Source: UBA868 sp016776875 (lineage in GTDB: Bacteria > Pseudomonadota > Gammaproteobacteria > Arenicellales > UBA868). From it: a stretch of DNA of 64,000 bases. The stretch spans positions 1,240,001-1,304,000 of the forward strand of contig CP179198.1 of assembly GCA_051201585.1 (NCBI GenBank), given 5' to 3'. A model generated the notes under the pieces. That model ran no database searches. It was not told the DNA's origin and worked only from the letters and a program-made list of their open reading frames with translations. Position numbers and translations under genes: made by a program. This document shows, in pieces, positions 20,001 to 28,996 of the stretch; the stretch's first letter is position 1, and each line of letters starts with the position of its first letter.

Positions 20001-20166
20001 GTGATTCGATATCTGACGTAAATTTCACTGTTTCTGAATTAGGATCCATGCTCAAACTGTAGGAAAATCCGAGTTGCATCAGAGACTCGCAAGCGTCAAA
20101 ATCATCATTGTTGCGGCGCACAATAAAACCGATGACAGAAATTAAATCTACCATATCCGATACCAA
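19984..20166 (-). CDS. Possible small ORF of unknown function upstream of ygfZ
   Basis: A 60-codon frame on the minus strand fills most of the gap between ygfZ and the SDH operon and overlaps the start of the DUF1674 gene. The C-terminal half (for example LGFSYSLSMDPNSETVKF) looks protein-like, but I recognise no family, the ribosome-binding site is weak, and the overlap with a gene on the other strand argues against it. Listed only so that the gap is accounted for. Confidence 0.18.
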   Translation of the reverse strand: MVSDMVDLISVIGFIVRRNNDDFDACESLMQLGFSYSLSMDPNSETVKFTSDIESHLIVI

Positions 20167-20308
20167 AAAACCTGAGGTGCCTCGTCCCGAATCGGTGTCA
20201 AAAAACGAGGCTGAAAGCCGTCCGCCGGAGCGTCGTGAGGAGTCAACCCATCCTGATCCGACCCGTTACGGAGACTGGGAGCGTCGTGGGCGCTGTATTG
20301 ACTTCTAG
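20132..20308 (+). CDS. DUF1674 protein, SdhAF4-type succinate dehydrogenase assembly factor
   Basis: A 58-residue protein whose C-terminus DPTRYGDWERRGRCIDF is the hallmark of DUF1674, the family of mitochondrial SDHAF4, which binds flavinylated SdhA and protects it during assembly. The N-terminal half is polar and low in complexity (Pro, Glu, Lys), as in the family. ATG 20132 is the first good start; a TTG at 20108 would lengthen it by 8. Location directly before sdhC supports the role. With sdhE at the other end, the operon carries two SDH maturation factors. Function is by homology. Confidence 0.85.
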   Translation: MTEIKSTISDTKKPEVPRPESVSKNEAESRPPERREESTHPDPTRYGDWERRGRCIDF

Positions 20309-20331
20309 TCTTTATTTTTCTCCAAATCAAA

Positions 20332-20712
20332 ATGACCAACGCCAGGCCCAGACCGACTTCGCCGCATTTGCAAATTTATCGACCGCAGTTAACGGCTGTG
20401 CTCTCGAGTTTGCATCGTTTGTCGGGTCTATTTTTAAGTGCTGCCGCGGTGGGACTTGCCGGATGGGTGATTACTCTGGCACTGGGGGAGTCGATTTTTG
20501 CGGTCGCCCAGCAATTTCTGAGCAGCGGGTACGGAAAGGTGCTCATTGTCCTCGGGCTTTTTGGTTTCTTCTATCATCTGGCTAACGGACTTCGTCACCT
20601 TTGTTGGGATCGAGGGTATGGATACGACATTAAAAATGTTTATCGGTCCGGATGGGCCGTCGTCGCGTCCTCTATTACGGCCGGGATCGTTGCCGTTTTG
20701 ATCGCGCTTTAA
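20332..20712 (+). CDS. sdhC: Succinate dehydrogenase cytochrome b556 subunit SdhC
   Basis: Membrane anchor that binds heme b and ubiquinone with SdhD. The 126-residue protein starts with the family motif RPTSPHLQIYRPQLTAVLSS, followed by the LHRLSG quinone-site region, three hydrophobic segments, and YHLANGLRHLCWD, where His82 is the likely heme ligand. ATG 20332 lies 23 bases after the DUF1674 stop. The signature pattern is of the type shared with alphaproteobacteria and mitochondria. Confidence 0.95.
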   Translation: MTNARPRPTSPHLQIYRPQLTAVLSSLHRLSGLFLSAAAVGLAGWVITLALGESIFAVAQQFLSSGYGKVLIVLGLFGFFYHLANGLRHLCWDRGYGYDIKNVYRSGWAVVASSITAGIVAVLIAL

Positions 20713-20735
20713 ATGATTATTCGGGTCACAAACTC

Positions 20736-21071
20736 GTGAATAGACTCTCGAGGGAGCCGGGGCTTCAGCATTGGAAGTGGCAACGAGGGTCAGCTATCGT
20801 CCTGACGCCTCTGGGGCTTTGGTTTATTTTCCAAATGTTATTGATGTCTGACTTTGAGCATCCAACTGTAATAGCCTGGTTAGCGACACCGTTCAATTCA
20901 TATGCAATGGCCTTATTGCTGATCGCACTTTTAGTGCATTCGCTTTTAGGCCTCCAGGTTGTGATTGAAGACTACATTGCAAATCCACTTCGGCGAATCC
21001 TGATCAGGATTACCCGATTTATCGGAATTGCAATTCTCGCCGCTTCCATCACGTCGATTTTTGCGATTTAA
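20736..21071 (+). CDS. sdhD: Succinate dehydrogenase hydrophobic anchor subunit SdhD
   Basis: Second membrane anchor of complex II. From GTG 20736 the product is 111 residues with three transmembrane segments, an N-terminal GLQHWKWQRGSAIVL region and the heme/quinone motif VHSLLGLQVVIEDY with His68 and Asp79-Tyr80. The start is uncertain: an ATG at 20713 is in another frame and stops after eight codons, and an ATG at 20652 in the right frame lies deep inside sdhC. GTG 20736 gives the usual N-terminal length. The next gene, sdhA, starts 11 bases downstream. Confidence 0.88.
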   Translation: MNRLSREPGLQHWKWQRGSAIVLTPLGLWFIFQMLLMSDFEHPTVIAWLATPFNSYAMALLLIALLVHSLLGLQVVIEDYIANPLRRILIRITRFIGIAILAASITSIFAI

Positions 21072-21082
21072 AGGCCGGATAA

Positions 21083-22870
21083 ATGCCAACTGGAAACTAT
21101 AAAATTCAGCATCACCAACATGATGTCGTTGTGGTCGGGGCAGGCGGGGCGGGGCTCAGGGCTTGCTTAGGACTTGCGGAGGCGGGTTTAAGTACGGCCT
21201 GTGTCACCAAGGTATTTCCAACACGCTCTCATACGGTGGCGGCGCAGGGGGGAATGAGTGCGGCACTTGCGAATATGGGTGAAGACGATTGGCGTTGGCA
21301 CATGTACGACACCGTTAAGGGGTCGGATTGGCTTGGTGACCAAGAGGCTATTAGCTTTATGTGCAAGGAAGCGCCGTCAGCAGTCATTGAGCTAGAGCAT
21401 TATGGTGTCCCGTTTTCCCGTACCGACGAGGGGAAGATTTATCAGCGCGCGTTTGGCGGAATGACAACGAATTTTGGTCAGGGTCAGGCGCAACGGACGT
21501 GTGCGGCGGCGGATAGAACGGGTCATGCGATCCTGCACACACTATATCAACAGTCTCTTAAACATAACGCGGAGTTTTTCATCGAGTACTTTGCGATCGA
21601 CCTGATCATCGAAGATGGAGAGTGCCGGGGCGTGGTGGCGTGGTGTCTTGAGACCGGCGAGCTTCACGTATTCTGGGCAGGTCAAGTTATTTTAGCGACG
21701 GGTGGATACGGTCGTGCGTACTTTTCAGCGACGTCTGCCCATACTTGCACGGGTGACGGTAACGCGATGGCCTTGCGGGCGGGACTTCCGCTTCAGGACA
21801 TGGAGTTTGTCCAATTTCACCCAACCGGCGTTTACGGTTCAGGTTGCCTCATCACCGAGGGGGCCCGCGGAGAAGGCGGATTTTTAACCAACTCGGACGG
21901 TGAGCGGTTTATGGAACGTTATGCGCCAAACGCTAAAGATCTTGCGTCCCGCGACGTCGTCAGTCGCTCCATGACCATGGAAATTCGGGCAGGTCGAGGG
22001 GTAGGCCGCGATGAGGATCATATCTATCTGCATTTGGAGCATCTTGGCGCGGATATTCTGGCTGAACGTCTGCCGGGAATCTCGGAGACGGCTCGAATAT
22101 TCGCGGGCGTGGATGTTTGCAAATCGCCGATCCCGGTTATTCCAACGGTTCATTACAACATGGGCGGCATCCCAACCAACATTCACGGCGAGTGTATGGG
22201 ATCTGCATCGGGGAATGATTCGGAAGTTGTGCCAGGACTCATGGCGATTGGAGAGGCGGGCTGTGTTTCAGTGCATGGCGCAAACCGTCTCGGATCGAAT
22301 AGCCTCTTGGATCTAATTGTCTTCGGTCGGGCTTCTGCTCGTCGGGCAGTAGAAAATGCGAAAACAAAGCCTCTGGCGAAACGTGGAAACGACGCGTTGT
22401 TTGAACCGGCCATCAGTCGATTGGATCAGATGAGGTTTAGTGAGGGTGGCGTGTCGACCGCATCGATACGGCTCAAGATGCAGCGTGCTATGCAGTCAAA
22501 CTGTGCGGTCTTTCGAAATCAACAGGTACTGGAAGAGGGCGTTCATGAGATTGACGCGACGATAGATCTGCTATCTGACGTTGGAATCAAAGACCGTTCG
22601 ATGATCTGGAACACCGACTTAGTTGAGGCGCTAGAGCTCGACAATCTCTTGTCGCAGGCTAAGGTAACGGTCCACAGCGCACTTGCTCGACAGGAAAGTC
22701 GGGGCGCGCACGCAAGAGACGATTTTCCAGATCGTGATGACGTGCACTGGATGAGCCATACAAATGCGCGATTAAATAACGGACTTGTGGGGTTATCTTA
22801 TCGACCTGTCGTGCTGGAGACAGGCACGACAGAAGTTGAAACTATTGCCCCGAAAGCACGAGTTTACTAG
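21083..22870 (+). CDS. sdhA: Succinate dehydrogenase flavoprotein subunit SdhA
   Basis: Catalytic subunit oxidising succinate to fumarate in the TCA cycle and passing electrons to SdhB. The 595-residue protein has the FAD-binding VVVGAGGAGLRA near 15-27, RSHTVAAQGG with His50 as the expected covalent FAD attachment site, FHPTGVYGSGCLITEGARGEGG, and HYNMGGIPTN at the substrate side. ATG 21083. Complete, no frameshift. It lies in sdhCDAB order. Confidence 0.97.
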   Translation: MPTGNYKIQHHQHDVVVVGAGGAGLRACLGLAEAGLSTACVTKVFPTRSHTVAAQGGMSAALANMGEDDWRWHMYDTVKGSDWLGDQEAISFMCKEAPSAVIELEHYGVPFSRTDEGKIYQRAFGGMTTNFGQGQAQRTCAAADRTGHAILHTLYQQSLKHNAEFFIEYFAIDLIIEDGECRGVVAWCLETGELHVFWAGQVILATGGYGRAYFSATSAHTCTGDGNAMALRAGLPLQDMEFVQFHPTGVYGSGCLITEGARGEGGFLTNSDGERFMERYAPNAKDLASRDVVSRSMTMEIRAGRGVGRDEDHIYLHLEHLGADILAERLPGISETARIFAGVDVCKSPIPVIPTVHYNMGGIPTNIHGECMGSASGNDSEVVPGLMAIGEAGCVSVHGANRLGSNSLLDLIVFGRASARRAVENAKTKPLAKRGNDALFEPAISRLDQMRFSEGGVSTASIRLKMQRAMQSNCAVFRNQQVLEEGVHEIDATIDLLSDVGIKDRSMIWNTDLVEALELDNLLSQAKVTVHSALARQESRGAHARDDFPDRDDVHWMSHTNARLNNGLVGLSYRPVVLETGTTEVETIAPKARVY

Positions 22871-22894
22871 GCAATTTAATAAGAGATTAAATCG

Positions 22895-23674
22895 ATGGCT
22901 GAATTCAGATTACCGAAGAGCTCCCGGCCGCAAAAGGGTGCGCGCCATAATTCGGATGTTGGGATGAAATCGCCTCGACGATTCGAGATTTATCGGTGGA
23001 GCCCTGACTCCGACGATCCGCCAAAAATCGACGAACTATATGTTGATCTGGCGACGTGCGGCCCTATGGTCCTGGACGCTATTATCAAAATTAAGAATGA
23101 AATTGACTCAAGCTTAACGTTCCGGCGGTCTTGTCGGGAGGGTATTTGTGGCTCCTGCGCAATGAATATCAACGGCGTGAATACTTTGGCGTGCACGCAA
23201 CCCCTTGATGATCTCGGCGATGTCGTCCGGCTGTATCCTTTGCCCCATATGCCGGTTATCAAGGATCTTGTCCCAGACCTCTCCCATTTTTTTGAACAAC
23301 ATCGCTCAATCGAACCTTGGCTAAAAGCACCAGAAACTGTCTCGGATACTGAGCGCTTACAGAGTCCTGAAGATAGGGAAAAGTTGGATGGGTTATACGA
23401 ATGTATTTTATGCGCGTGTTGTTCTACCAGTTGTCCAAGTTATTGGTGGAATTCTGATCGCTACCTTGGGCCGGCGAATCTACTTCAGGCGTATCGCTGG
23501 ATTGCGGACAGTCGCGATGAAGAGACCGATTCTCGACTCGAATCACTGAATGATAGTTTTTCCTTGTATCGCTGTCATACGATCATGAACTGTACGAATG
23601 CTTGCCCCAAGGGGCTGAATCCCGGGAAAGCGATTGGCGAGATCAAATCAATGATTGCGAAAAACGAGTCTTGA
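22895..23674 (+). CDS. sdhB: Succinate dehydrogenase iron-sulfur subunit SdhB
   Basis: Carries electrons from FAD to quinone through three Fe-S clusters. The 259-residue protein shows the [2Fe-2S] motif CREGICGSCAMNINGVNTLAC, the [4Fe-4S] motif CILCACCSTSCPSYWW and the third cluster motif CHTIMNCTNACPKGLNPG. ATG 22895 gives a slightly extended N-terminus relative to E. coli. The stop overlaps the TTG start of sdhE. Confidence 0.97.
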   Translation: MAEFRLPKSSRPQKGARHNSDVGMKSPRRFEIYRWSPDSDDPPKIDELYVDLATCGPMVLDAIIKIKNEIDSSLTFRRSCREGICGSCAMNINGVNTLACTQPLDDLGDVVRLYPLPHMPVIKDLVPDLSHFFEQHRSIEPWLKAPETVSDTERLQSPEDREKLDGLYECILCACCSTSCPSYWWNSDRYLGPANLLQAYRWIADSRDEETDSRLESLNDSFSLYRCHTIMNCTNACPKGLNPGKAIGEIKSMIAKNES

Positions 23675-23934
23675 CATCAGGCGTATCTCATAATCGTCTC
23701 CGGTGGCGGGCGAGGCGGGGGGTGCGTGAGTTGGATGGCCTCCTGCTACCTTTCTCGGAAGTAATTATTTCTGAAGGCGATTTAAAAAGAACCAAGCACT
23801 TTGATAAATTGTTGTCGATTCCGGATCCGGTTTTACTGGATTGGTTTTTTCAACGCGACGTTCCTGACGAGAAAATATTGGCGGATCTGGTGCGAGAAAT
23901 CCTTGATTACTCAAACGCGACCCCCCCACGTTAA
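23671..23934 (+). CDS. sdhE: FAD assembly factor SdhE
   Basis: Small soluble protein that promotes covalent attachment of FAD to SdhA (SDHAF2/YgfY family). The 87-residue product has RLRWRARRGVRELDGLL, containing the conserved RGxxE motif, and the helical LLDWFF segment. TTG 23671 overlaps the sdhB stop, giving the typical N-terminus; frames starting further upstream would run inside sdhB. Convergent with nadB 13 bases later. Confidence 0.93.
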   Translation: MTSGVSHNRLRWRARRGVRELDGLLLPFSEVIISEGDLKRTKHFDKLLSIPDPVLLDWFFQRDVPDEKILADLVREILDYSNATPPR

Positions 23935-23947
23935 ATATCCTTCCGCT

Positions 23948-25540
23948 TTAGCGAGGTCTCAAGACGGTATCGTGCTGCTGGGTCTTGTCACATGTCGGGT
24001 GATCAAGCGTGTAGTGAAGTCCGCGACTTTCTTTTCGCATCGCGGCGCATCTAACAATGAGCTCTGACACCAGAACCAGATTTCGCAACTCCAAAAGGTC
24101 CTGATTCACTTTAAAGTTGCTGTAGAAGTCCCGAATCTCTTCTGTCAGAACGTTGAGTCTGTTGGCAGCCCGCTGCAATCTTCTGGAGGTTCTTACGATG
24201 CCAACGTAATCCCACATGGAGCGGCGTAACTCGTCCCAGTTATGGGCAACCACAACGAGCTCGTCGGGATCGGTGACTTGACTTTCATCCCAGGGATCGG
24301 GGTCATCTGGACTGCTCAGCGGTGTTTCAAGATAGTCGGAAATTGTGCCGGCTGCACGTTCTGCGAATACAACGCATTCAAGAAGCGAGTTGCTTGCAAG
24401 CCGGTTTGCGCCATGAAGGCCTGTACAGGCGTTTTCGCCCAGTGCGAAAAGACCGGATAAGTCAGTCTGCCCATTGAGGTCAGTTGTAATGCCGCCACAG
24501 GTATAGTGGGCTGCCGGAACAACGGGAATCGGACTAGTTGCCATGTCGATGCCAAAGGATAGGCAACGCTCATATATCGCCGGAAAATGTTTAGTCAGGT
24601 AGCGCTTCTCTTTGTGGGAGATATCGAGGTATATGCAATCAAGCCCGCTTTTTTTCATCTCGAAATCGATGGCACGGGCCACGATGTCTCGTGGTGCCAA
24701 TTCGGCTCGGGGATCATGTCGATCCATGAATCGGGTGCCATCAGGGAGAATCAGTTTCCCGCCTTCACCGCGGACGGCTTCAGAAATTAGAAGCTTACCG
24801 GCATGAGGATGAAAGAGGCAGGTTGGATGGAACTGAACAAATTCGAGATTTGAGACTGAGCAACCGGCTCGCCATGCGATCGCGATACCGTCACCTGTTG
24901 AAGTATCGGGATTGCTCGTATAGAGATAAGCCTTTGACGCTCCACCAGTTGCCAGTACGACGACTTCCGAGCGAATCGTGACAATCTGCTGGGTCTTATT
25001 GTTAAGCGCGTAAAGTCCAATAACCCTTTCCTGACCGCTTTGGCTGTCAGAACTCTTGATTACGTCAATGCTTAAATGGTTTTCGAGCACTTCGATATGG
25101 CTCGATGCCAATACCTGTTGGTCAAGGGTTTCAACAACGGCGCGTCCGGTCGAGTCGGCCACATGAGCCACGCGGCGATAGGAGTGGCCGCCTTCCTGAG
25201 CCAGATGAAGAGCGCTGGATTTTTTTTCTTTTAAATCGAAATCAACACCGGCCCCGCTGAGCCAATCAATTGCGTTTGGTGCGCCCTCGACGACTGTTTG
25301 TACAGCTTCAACGTTACATAGACCGGCTCCTGCATCGTGAGTATCCTGAATGTGAGCTTCAAAACTGTCGCTAGGGTCCATTACCGCAGCAATTCCGCCT
25401 TGCGCCCATAGACTGGATCCCGATGCGAGTGTGGACTTGGTGAGCAGCAGAGACTTTACGCCTATACTGGATAGGCGAAGCGCAAGGCTGATTCCGGCCA
25501 GCCCGCTCCCGACAATGACAACTGGTGAGTAACGTGTCAT
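23948..25540 (-). CDS. nadB: L-aspartate oxidase NadB
   Basis: Oxidises L-aspartate to iminoaspartate for de novo NAD synthesis; FAD flavoprotein related to SdhA. About 530 residues from ATG 25540 (a TTG three bases upstream is also possible). N-terminal FAD loop VVIVGSGLAGIS (7-18), SLWAQGGIAAVMDPSD, FHPTCLFHP, SEAVRGEGGKLI and HYTCGGITTDLNG are all typical. In many gammaproteobacteria nadB is divergent from rpoE; here it is divergent from lepA, with 159 bases between. Confidence 0.95.
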   Translation of the reverse strand: MTRYSPVVIVGSGLAGISLALRLSSIGVKSLLLTKSTLASGSSLWAQGGIAAVMDPSDSFEAHIQDTHDAGAGLCNVEAVQTVVEGAPNAIDWLSGAGVDFDLKEKKSSALHLAQEGGHSYRRVAHVADSTGRAVVETLDQQVLASSHIEVLENHLSIDVIKSSDSQSGQERVIGLYALNNKTQQIVTIRSEVVVLATGGASKAYLYTSNPDTSTGDGIAIAWRAGCSVSNLEFVQFHPTCLFHPHAGKLLISEAVRGEGGKLILPDGTRFMDRHDPRAELAPRDIVARAIDFEMKKSGLDCIYLDISHKEKRYLTKHFPAIYERCLSFGIDMATSPIPVVPAAHYTCGGITTDLNGQTDLSGLFALGENACTGLHGANRLASNSLLECVVFAERAAGTISDYLETPLSSPDDPDPWDESQVTDPDELVVVAHNWDELRRSMWDYVGIVRTSRRLQRAANRLNVLTEEIRDFYSNFKVNQDLLELRNLVLVSELIVRCAAMRKESRGLHYTLDHPTCDKTQQHDTVLRPR

Positions 25541-25699
25541 CAAGATGAGATAAGATTATGTTGCACTTTCATAAGATTAAATAAAAGTCTTTATGTAAAT
25601 AACGTGCAAGCAAGTGGCCTGCGAGATAAAATTAGACATTAAAGTTTTTTTACCCGCCGCAGAGCGTCGCGCTGTGCTGCTTCCCCTAGCGAGAACCCA

Positions 25700-27505
25700 A
25701 TGGCAAAGGCCGAGCAAAGCCTGATTCGTAATTTCGCAATTATCGCCCATATTGATCATGGCAAGTCAACATTGTCGGACCGGTTGATCCAGCGCTGTGG
25801 CGGATTATCAGATCGCGAGATGACGGCGCAGGTTCTTGATTCAATGGATTTGGAGCGGGAGAGAGGAATCACCATTAAAGCACAGAGCGTGTCGCTTGAA
25901 TATCAGGGTGATGATGGTAATACCTATCGATTGAATTTTATTGATACACCTGGGCATGTGGATTTCTCTTATGAAGTTTCGCGCTCTCTTAAAGCTTGTG
26001 AAGGGGCTCTTTTGATCGTTGATGCGTCTCAAGGTGTTGAGGCGCAGACAGTTGCCAATTGTTATACCGCAGCAGATTTCGGTCTGGAAATTATTCCGGT
26101 TCTCAACAAGATTGATTTGCCCGCGGCCGAGCCTGATCGGGTAAAGGAGGAGATTGAAGATCTGATTGGACTTGATTGCAGCGATGCGCTTGAAGTCTCC
26201 GCCAAAACCGGCGTTGGGATCGATGGCATTTTAGAGAGAATTGTCGAGCGTGTGCCTGCGCCAGAGGGTGACGGGGAAGCGCCTTTGAAAGCGTTGATTA
26301 TTGACTCGTGGTTTGATAACTATCTAGGAACGATTTCGTTAGTAAGAGTCATGCAGGGGTCACTCACACCTCGAACGAAACTGCAAATGATGTCTACCGG
26401 TAAAGGTCATCAGTGCGAGCAGATTGGACGGTTCACGCCAAAACGAACCACGACCTCCGTCCTGAGCGCGGGTGACGTGGGATATGTAGTGGCCGGTATT
26501 AAGGATATTAAAGCGGCCCGTGTTGGGGACACGATTACCGACAGTAATCACCCGGCTGACACCAGCCTCGAAGGATTTAAAACGGCCAAACCGGCAGTCT
26601 TTGCAGGTCTTTATCCCATAAATAATGCCGAATTCGAGACATTTCGGGACGCGCTCGGGAAGCTGAGCCTCAATGATGCGTCGTTAGTGTTTGAGCCGGA
26701 GGTTTCACCGGCGCTGGGCTACGGTTTCCGCTGCGGTTTTCTGGGTATGCTCCATATGGAGATCATTCAGGAACGGTTGGAACGTGAATACAATCTCGAA
26801 TTAATTACAACGGCACCGACTGTTGTCTATCGAATCACAGCCCAGGATGGCTCGACTCAATACATTCATAATCCCTCCCAGATGCCTGACTCAGGCGCCG
26901 TGACCGAGATTTTTGAGCCCTTTATCTCGGCAAATATTCTATGCCCATCGGAGTATGTTGGGGCGGTGATCACGTTGTGCATTGAAAAGCGGGGCGTTCA
27001 GAAAGAAATTTCTTATCACGGGCGACAGGTCGCCGTTGAATTTGACCTGCCCCTGGCAGAAGTGGTCCTCGATTTTCATGACAAATTAAAATCTGTCAGT
27101 CGCGGCTTCGCATCATTTGATTACGAAATGCTCGAGGATCGAACTGCCAACATGGTTCGCATCGACGTCATGATAAACGGTGACCGCGTCGAACCGTTAT
27201 CTGCGTTAGCCCATCGGGAACACGCCCCGTATCGTGCTCGCCAGTTAGTGTCTAGAATGCGAACGTTGATCCCGCGCCAGATGTTTGATGTTGCCATTCA
27301 GGCCGCTATCGGTTCCAAAATTATCGCGAGAGAAACCGTCAAAGCATTACGAAAGAATGTGACGGCGAAATGCTATGGGGGCGATATTACTCGCAAACGG
27401 AAATTGCTTGAAAAGCAAAAAGAAGGGAAAAAACGTATGAAGCAAATCGGTTCGGTCGCGATACCGCAAGAAGCGTTCTTGTCGGTATTAAAGGTGGGAG
27501 AATAG
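25700..27505 (+). CDS. lepA: Elongation factor 4 (LepA)
   Basis: Ribosome-binding GTPase (EF4), involved in ribosome function and biogenesis under stress. The 601-residue protein has G1 AHIDHGKS (16-23), RERGITIKAQ, DTPGHVDF and NKIDLP, plus LepA-specific C-terminal parts (GGDITRKRKLLEKQKEGKKR). ATG 25700. Heads a run to pdxJ; lepB follows after one base. The usual upstream rpoE-mucA/rseA-mucB-mucD block is absent. Confidence 0.97.
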   Translation: MAKAEQSLIRNFAIIAHIDHGKSTLSDRLIQRCGGLSDREMTAQVLDSMDLERERGITIKAQSVSLEYQGDDGNTYRLNFIDTPGHVDFSYEVSRSLKACEGALLIVDASQGVEAQTVANCYTAADFGLEIIPVLNKIDLPAAEPDRVKEEIEDLIGLDCSDALEVSAKTGVGIDGILERIVERVPAPEGDGEAPLKALIIDSWFDNYLGTISLVRVMQGSLTPRTKLQMMSTGKGHQCEQIGRFTPKRTTTSVLSAGDVGYVVAGIKDIKAARVGDTITDSNHPADTSLEGFKTAKPAVFAGLYPINNAEFETFRDALGKLSLNDASLVFEPEVSPALGYGFRCGFLGMLHMEIIQERLEREYNLELITTAPTVVYRITAQDGSTQYIHNPSQMPDSGAVTEIFEPFISANILCPSEYVGAVITLCIEKRGVQKEISYHGRQVAVEFDLPLAEVVLDFHDKLKSVSRGFASFDYEMLEDRTANMVRIDVMINGDRVEPLSALAHREHAPYRARQLVSRMRTLIPRQMFDVAIQAAIGSKIIARETVKALRKNVTAKCYGGDITRKRKLLEKQKEGKKRMKQIGSVAIPQEAFLSVLKVGE

Positions 27506-27506
27506 G

Positions 27507-28301
27507 ATGGATTTTGAAATCGCACTTTTTATCGCGCTGGTCGTCGCAGGCGTGATTATTTACGTCGATAAACTCTTTGGCGTCCCTAAAAGGGCAGTGA
27601 ATGCTAAACGGGGTAGTGGTGAGGCGACGCTTAGGATGCCAATTTGGGTCGAGTACTCCCGGTCATTTTTTCCGGTGCTGTTGGCGGTGTTTTTGCTGCG
27701 AGCGTTTGTGGTCGAGCCGTTCCGAATCCCTTCAGGTTCGATGCTTCCGAGTCTGTTTATCGGCGACTTTATTCTCGTGTCAAAATTTAGCTATGGCGTT
27801 CGTTTGCCAATACTAAAGAAAAAATTGATTCCAATGGGCGACCCTGATCGAGGGGATGTGATGGTATTTCGATTCCCTCGGGACCCGAAGACTAATTTTA
27901 TTAAACGGGTGGTGGGACTCCCCGGCGACGTCGTGAGTTATCACAATAAGAGGCTGGCGATTAATGGAAAACCGGTCCCTATTGAAGCTTCAGATCTTAT
28001 TGATTGGCCGACCAAGGATTCTTCCCAAGAGCGGATGAGATCGTTCTTCGAACGTTTCGGGGAGGAAAAGCACACGATCCTGATTGATACTTTAAGGTCG
28101 GCAAACTCAATCCGGGTGACTGTTCCCGAGGGAAAATACTTTGTTATGGGCGATAATCGCGATCATAGCAACGATAGTCGCTACTGGGGTTTTGTGCCGG
28201 AAGAATTCATTGTCGGCAAAGCATTTTTTATTTGGTTTAGCTGGGACAGCGTTGGCGATAATTTCGTCAATTGGAAACGAATAGGTTCTTTTATCCAATA
28301 A
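27507..28301 (+). CDS. lepB: Signal peptidase I
   Basis: Removes signal peptides from exported proteins at the periplasmic face of the inner membrane. The 264-residue protein has an N-terminal transmembrane segment, a second around FFPVLLAVFLLRAFV, the Ser78 nucleophile in IPSGSMLPSLFIGD and the Lys133 general base in FIKRVVGLPGD, then GDNRDHSNDSRYWG. ATG 27507 with GGGAGAATAGG upstream. Confidence 0.96.
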   Translation: MDFEIALFIALVVAGVIIYVDKLFGVPKRAVNAKRGSGEATLRMPIWVEYSRSFFPVLLAVFLLRAFVVEPFRIPSGSMLPSLFIGDFILVSKFSYGVRLPILKKKLIPMGDPDRGDVMVFRFPRDPKTNFIKRVVGLPGDVVSYHNKRLAINGKPVPIEASDLIDWPTKDSSQERMRSFFERFGEEKHTILIDTLRSANSIRVTVPEGKYFVMGDNRDHSNDSRYWGFVPEEFIVGKAFFIWFSWDSVGDNFVNWKRIGSFIQ

Positions 28302-28306
28302 AAACA

Positions 28307-28996
28307 ATGAATCCGGTTCAAAGACTCCAATCTGTGATTGGATATGAGTTCTCCGATCCTGGCCTGCTGGGCGCTGCTTTACGGCATCGCAGTATCGGCA
28401 TGACTCATAACGAACGACTGGAATTTCTGGGCGATAGCATTCTGGGCTTGGTGATTAGCCAGGAAATTTTTGCTCGTTTCCCCAACGCTTCGGAGGGAGC
28501 GCTTACGCGGATACGTGCCCAACTGGTGCGACAAGCGACGTTGGCTATTGTGGCCCGCCGACTTTCGCTTGGGGAATTCCTAAAGCTCGGGCCCTCAGCC
28601 GGAAAGTCTGGTGGAAGCGATCGGGCGTCAATTTTGGCTGACGCACTAGAAGCCGTTTTGGCTGCGGTCTTTCTTGACTCTGACTTTAAAACTGCACGGC
28701 GCGTCATTCTTGGTATTTTTCAGAACGAAATTGACACGATTCGGCCTGACAAGGTTCGGAAAGATTCAAAAACAACCCTTCAAGAGTATCTTCAGGCTAG
28801 GGGCGACCCGCTACCCACTTATGAGGTCATTGAGACGCGTGGGCAGCCTCATAATCGAGAATTTGTCGTGGATTGTTCGTTGACCGGGTGCGAAGTTCAG
28901 GAAATGGGATTGGGTTCAAGCCGAAAAATAGCGGAACAAAACGCTGCCCTTTTGGTTCTTGAAAAACTGGGCGTTGCCGAGACGCTCGATGAGTGA
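28307..28996 (+). CDS. rnc: Ribonuclease III
   Basis: Double-strand-specific endoribonuclease that processes rRNA precursors and regulates mRNAs. The 229-residue product has the signature HNERLEFLGDSIL with Glu39 and Asp43, a second acidic site in ADALEAVLAAVFLD and a C-terminal dsRNA-binding domain ending SSRKIAEQNAALLVLEKL. ATG 28307 is chosen over an upstream in-frame ATG at 28271, which lies inside lepB. The 3' end overlaps era by 8 bases. Confidence 0.95.
   Translation: MNPVQRLQSVIGYEFSDPGLLGAALRHRSIGMTHNERLEFLGDSILGLVISQEIFARFPNASEGALTRIRAQLVRQATLAIVARRLSLGEFLKLGPSAGKSGGSDRASILADALEAVLAAVFLDSDFKTARRVILGIFQNEIDTIRPDKVRKDSKTTLQEYLQARGDPLPTYEVIETRGQPHNREFVVDCSLTGCEVQEMGLGSSRKIAEQNAALLVLEKLGVAETLDE

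Noticed and set aside
20652..20735. Upstream ATG extension of sdhD
   Set aside because: It lies entirely inside or just after sdhC, would add an unusual Arg-rich segment, and no sdhD relative begins so far upstream.
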